From Devosia sp. XK-2 (GTDB lineage: Bacteria > Pseudomonadota > Alphaproteobacteria > Rhizobiales > Devosiaceae), in assembly GCF_037113415.1 (NCBI RefSeq), contig NZ_CP146608.1, positions 950,501 through 1,014,500 of the forward strand: a stretch of 64,000 bases of DNA. The letters run 5' to 3'. Below are positions 61,724 to 64,000 of the stretch, one piece after another; position 1 is the first letter of the stretch; every line of letters starts with the position of its first letter. A program made the position numbers and the translations under genes. Under the pieces are notes generated by a model. That model saw only the letters and a program-made list of their open reading frames with translations. It did not search any database and was not told where the DNA came from.

Positions 61724-62540
61724 TTCCTGCGGAGCCTGGCTCCGCATCTTTGCTTGCATTGGTATGGCGGTGCTTGCGGCCGGCTGCGTGGCGCGGCCGG
61801 TGGGTGATTTCGGACGCGCCCAGCCAGGTGTGCTGCACGACACGGTCATGCCCTATGCCGGCAAGCTGATTGCGACCAATCGCAAGGAACCGGTTTCAAA
61901 TTTCAACCAGACCGACCAGGAACGGGAGATGCACGACCGGACCTGGCGCTTCCTGATCGCGGCGCATAGTCGGGACTGGATGTTCGATTCTTCGGTGGAG
62001 CTGCAGCGCACCCGTATCGGGCCGGCCCGCGATTACCGCTATGGCATTGAGCGCTACTACAATTGGCTGCGGACGACGCAATACCAATCCTCGCCTACAC
62101 GATACAACACTGTGGGCCGCCACATCCTGGCCGATATCGACACGGTCCCGACCACGTTCCAATCGATCTGCGCGGTCCTGGAAGTGGATCGGCAAAGGCA
62201 GGTGGCACTGGCCGAACTGGGCGGCATAGAGCAAAGCGTGGCAGACAATGTCGCGGCGCGGCGCACCGAAAACCAATGGCATATCGATTGGTTCGTGCGG
62301 GCCCTCAACTACCGCTATCAGAGCTATGCCTATGCGCTCGACCATCTGCTGGTCGAAACGCCGCATGAGCAATCCATGAGTGTGGACGAACATTTGCGAC
62401 GCATGCGGCCATGGGTCGACCGAGCCAATCGCGGGGACTTCTGCTCGTCCAATTCGGGAAGCGGCAGCGGCCATGGCGTCACCATACCGTCACGCTTCCA
62501 GACGATGGTTTATGATCGGGAGGTCGTGCTACCCAAGTAG
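61716..62540 (+). CDS. Putative lipoprotein of unknown function
   Basis: 274 residues from a GTG at 61716, overlapping the preceding stop; ATG at 61656 is an alternative giving 294. The signal ends in a lipobox, IGMAVLAAGC, predicting a lipid-anchored protein. The mature part is rich in Arg/Tyr and helical (RYGIERYYNWLRTTQYQSSP, NVAARRTENQWHIDWFVRAL). No family recognised. The GTG start keeps a short, ordinary lipoprotein signal. Confidence 0.7.
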   Translation: MSNSCGAWLRIFACIGMAVLAAGCVARPVGDFGRAQPGVLHDTVMPYAGKLIATNRKEPVSNFNQTDQEREMHDRTWRFLIAAHSRDWMFDSSVELQRTRIGPARDYRYGIERYYNWLRTTQYQSSPTRYNTVGRHILADIDTVPTTFQSICAVLEVDRQRQVALAELGGIEQSVADNVAARRTENQWHIDWFVRALNYRYQSYAYALDHLLVETPHEQSMSVDEHLRRMRPWVDRANRGDFCSSNSGSGSGHGVTIPSRFQTMVYDREVVLPK

Positions 62541-62566
62541 GGCCAGCTGCCAGCCTATAGGGTACC

Positions 62567-63925
62567 ATGACGGTCGACACCAAGCCTGCCTATCCTTCAT
62601 TTTCGGAGGCACTCCGCGTCTGGGCCAAGATCGGCCTTCTGTCCTTTGGCGGACCGGCCGGACAGATCGCCTTGATGCACAAAGAACTGGTCGAGGAGCG
62701 CCGCTGGATATCGGAGTCCCGGTTTCTGCACGCCCTCAACTATTGCATGCTGTTGCCCGGACCCGAGGCCCAGCAATTGGCGACCTATGTGGGCTGGTTG
62801 CTGCATGGCTGGCGGGGCGGTGTGGCCGCGGGCGTGCTTTTCGTGCTGCCGGGATTCTTCGTGATACTGGCATTGGCCACCAGCTATTCGCTGTTTCAAC
62901 AGGTGGACTGGGTCAACGCGATCTTCTTTGGCCTCAAGGCCGCTGTGCTGGCAATCGTCGTCGAAGCCCTGATCCGGGTTGCGCACCGGGCGCTCAAAAA
63001 CAGCTTGTCCTATGGCCTGGCGGCATTCGCTTTCCTGGCGCTGTTTGCCTTTGCAGTGCCGTTTCCGCTCGTGGTTCTGGGGGCCGGTCTCGTCGGCTAT
63101 CTGGTGGCCAGGCAGCGGTCGGACCTTCTGACCGGAGGGGGGCACAAGTCCAACGCGAGCGCCCCGCAAATGGCCGCTGTAATCGACCAGAACGTGTCGG
63201 AGGTCGACCCGAGCTGGCGGCGCGCCCTGATGGTGACGGGTGTTTGGGGTGGCCTGTGGGTCGCCCCGCTGGTGCCGCTGACCCTGCTATGGGGCTGGGA
63301 CAATGCATTCGTCGCCATTATGGGGTTTTTCTCGCAGATGGCGGTGGTGACATTCGGCGGCGCCTATGCCGTGCTCGCCTATGTGGCGAGCGAGGCCGTG
63401 GGTACATTCGGCTGGCTGCAACCGGGCGAAATGCTGGACGGATTGGCCCTGGCGGAAACAACGCCGGGACCGTTGGTTCTAGTGCTCAGTTTTGTCGGCT
63501 ATGTGGCCGGCTTTCGCGACCCGGCGGGATTGCCGAATGTCTGGGGCGGAGTGCTGGGCGCGAGTCTTGCCACCTGGGTCACCTTTGTCCCCTGCTTCCT
63601 CTGGATCTTCCTTGGCGCCCCCTATATCGAGCGGCTGAGGTCCAATGTGGCGCTGGTGGGGGCATTGGCGGCGATCACCGCGGCGGTGGTCGGCGTTATC
63701 TTCAATCTGGCCCTGTGGTTCGCCCTGCATGTGCTGTTCCGCGAGGTCGGACGCATCGAGGCGGGGCCCCTATTCTTGGCCTGGCCCAATTGGACGACGC
63801 TGGACTGGACCGCTGTGGCGCTGACCATTGTCGCCGGCATGGCGCTGTTCGGCCTGCATTGGGGCGTGCTGCGCACCCTTGCCGTCTGCGCGCTCGGCGG
63901 GCTGGTGGTGCAGGCCTTGCTTTAG
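62567..63925 (+). CDS. chrA: Chromate transporter ChrA (two-domain, long-chain)
   Basis: 452 residues, two CHR halves. The first has LLSFGGPAGQIALMHKELVE and LPGPEAQQLATYVGWLLHG. The second has MAVVTFGGAYAVLAYVASEA and ALAETTPGPLVLVLSFVGYV. About ten to thirteen helices. Effluxes chromate (and relates to sulfate transport). No regulator or chrB beside it. Confidence 0.92.
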   Translation: MTVDTKPAYPSFSEALRVWAKIGLLSFGGPAGQIALMHKELVEERRWISESRFLHALNYCMLLPGPEAQQLATYVGWLLHGWRGGVAAGVLFVLPGFFVILALATSYSLFQQVDWVNAIFFGLKAAVLAIVVEALIRVAHRALKNSLSYGLAAFAFLALFAFAVPFPLVVLGAGLVGYLVARQRSDLLTGGGHKSNASAPQMAAVIDQNVSEVDPSWRRALMVTGVWGGLWVAPLVPLTLLWGWDNAFVAIMGFFSQMAVVTFGGAYAVLAYVASEAVGTFGWLQPGEMLDGLALAETTPGPLVLVLSFVGYVAGFRDPAGLPNVWGGVLGASLATWVTFVPCFLWIFLGAPYIERLRSNVALVGALAAITAAVVGVIFNLALWFALHVLFREVGRIEAGPLFLAWPNWTTLDWTAVALTIVAGMALFGLHWGVLRTLAVCALGGLVVQALL

Positions 63926-64000
63926 CGTGCCTGGCGCCTGAGATAGAGCCAGGCGGCATGGGCGACCAGAGCCCCGAAGAAAGCCAGCCCGCCGAACGAC
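63922..64000 (-). CDS. C-terminal end of an unidentified membrane protein
   Basis: Minus strand, open to the window edge, ending SFGGLAFFGALVAHAAWLYL and RRQAR, with a TAA that overlaps the chrA stop by two bases. A hydrophobic helix plus basic tail suggests a polytopic protein. Too short to name. Confidence 0.4.
   Translation of the reverse strand, partial: SFGGLAFFGALVAHAAWLYLRRQAR

Overview
The window looks like a chromosomal segment of a GC-rich alphaproteobacterium of the order Hyphomicrobiales (Rhizobiales), plausibly Devosia or a close relative. This is inferred from gene content: rhizobial-type rhamnose genes (rhaDI opposite rhaR and an ABC operon), a MucR/Ros zinc-finger regulator, DUF1127, DUF5330, DUF1491 and DUF2336 proteins, a stand-alone DnaA domain-IV protein followed by DUF6456, and CtrA-like boxes. 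No rRNA, tRNA, CRISPR array, insertion sequence or prophage was seen.

Layout. 1-6.0 kb: cytochrome bd module. cydDC (minus; cydC cut by the window edge) diverges from cydABX (plus) across a region with a perfect FNR/FixK box. The 43-residue CydX is present. 6.2-9.1 kb: two DUF1127-type small proteins, YbaK, a GcvA-like LysR regulator and a DUF5680 protein. 9.1-18.6 kb: L-rhamnose locus. rhaD-rhaI run left; rhaR, rhaS, rhaT, rhaP, rhaQ and rhaU run right. The rhamnulokinase gene rhaK is not in the window. 18.6-19.3 kb: Omp25/31-like outer-membrane protein.

19.3-33.1 kb: a complete nitrate assimilation locus, all on the minus strand. nasT-nasS (ANTAR antiterminator and nitrate sensor) is followed by nrtA-nrtB-nrtCD (nitrate ABC transporter, two ATPases fused) and by nirB-nirD-nasA-cysG (nitrite reductase, nitrate reductase, siroheme synthase). 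nirB and nrtA each have the same untranslated leader: a sigma-54 promoter, a hairpin with an identical 13-nt loop, a covarying hexaloop hairpin, and a strong intrinsic terminator before the start codon. This is the arrangement expected of a NasT/ANTAR-controlled antitermination leader, and it is the most interesting regulatory system here. cysG carries an in-frame palindromic repeat.

33.2-41.3 kb: an SDR epimerase, two small secreted proteins, a Rhizobium-etli-type asparaginase, a RES-Xre toxin-antitoxin pair, a HerA/YjgR ATPase overlapping a degenerate LOG-fold protein, several GC-rich palindromic repeats, and a receiver-domain protein under a perfect CtrA box. 41.3-46.5 kb: Fe/Mn superoxide dismutase, AraC-MFS pair, oligopeptidase B. 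46.8-52.8 kb: seven-gene Mrp (Mnh) Na+/H+ antiporter operon. 52.9-64 kb: MucR, DnaA domain-IV protein plus DUF6456, acyltransferase, SufE, DUF5330, a PAS histidine kinase with a peptidoglycan-binding protein and DUF1491, DUF2336, a small conserved protein, a lipoprotein, ChrA, and the tail of an unidentified gene.

A family of C/G-rich palindromic repeats recurs at about six loci (6.5, 14.6, 20.6, 36.4, 39.9 and 40.1 kb). One copy sits between rhaS and rhaT and one lies inside the cysG reading frame.
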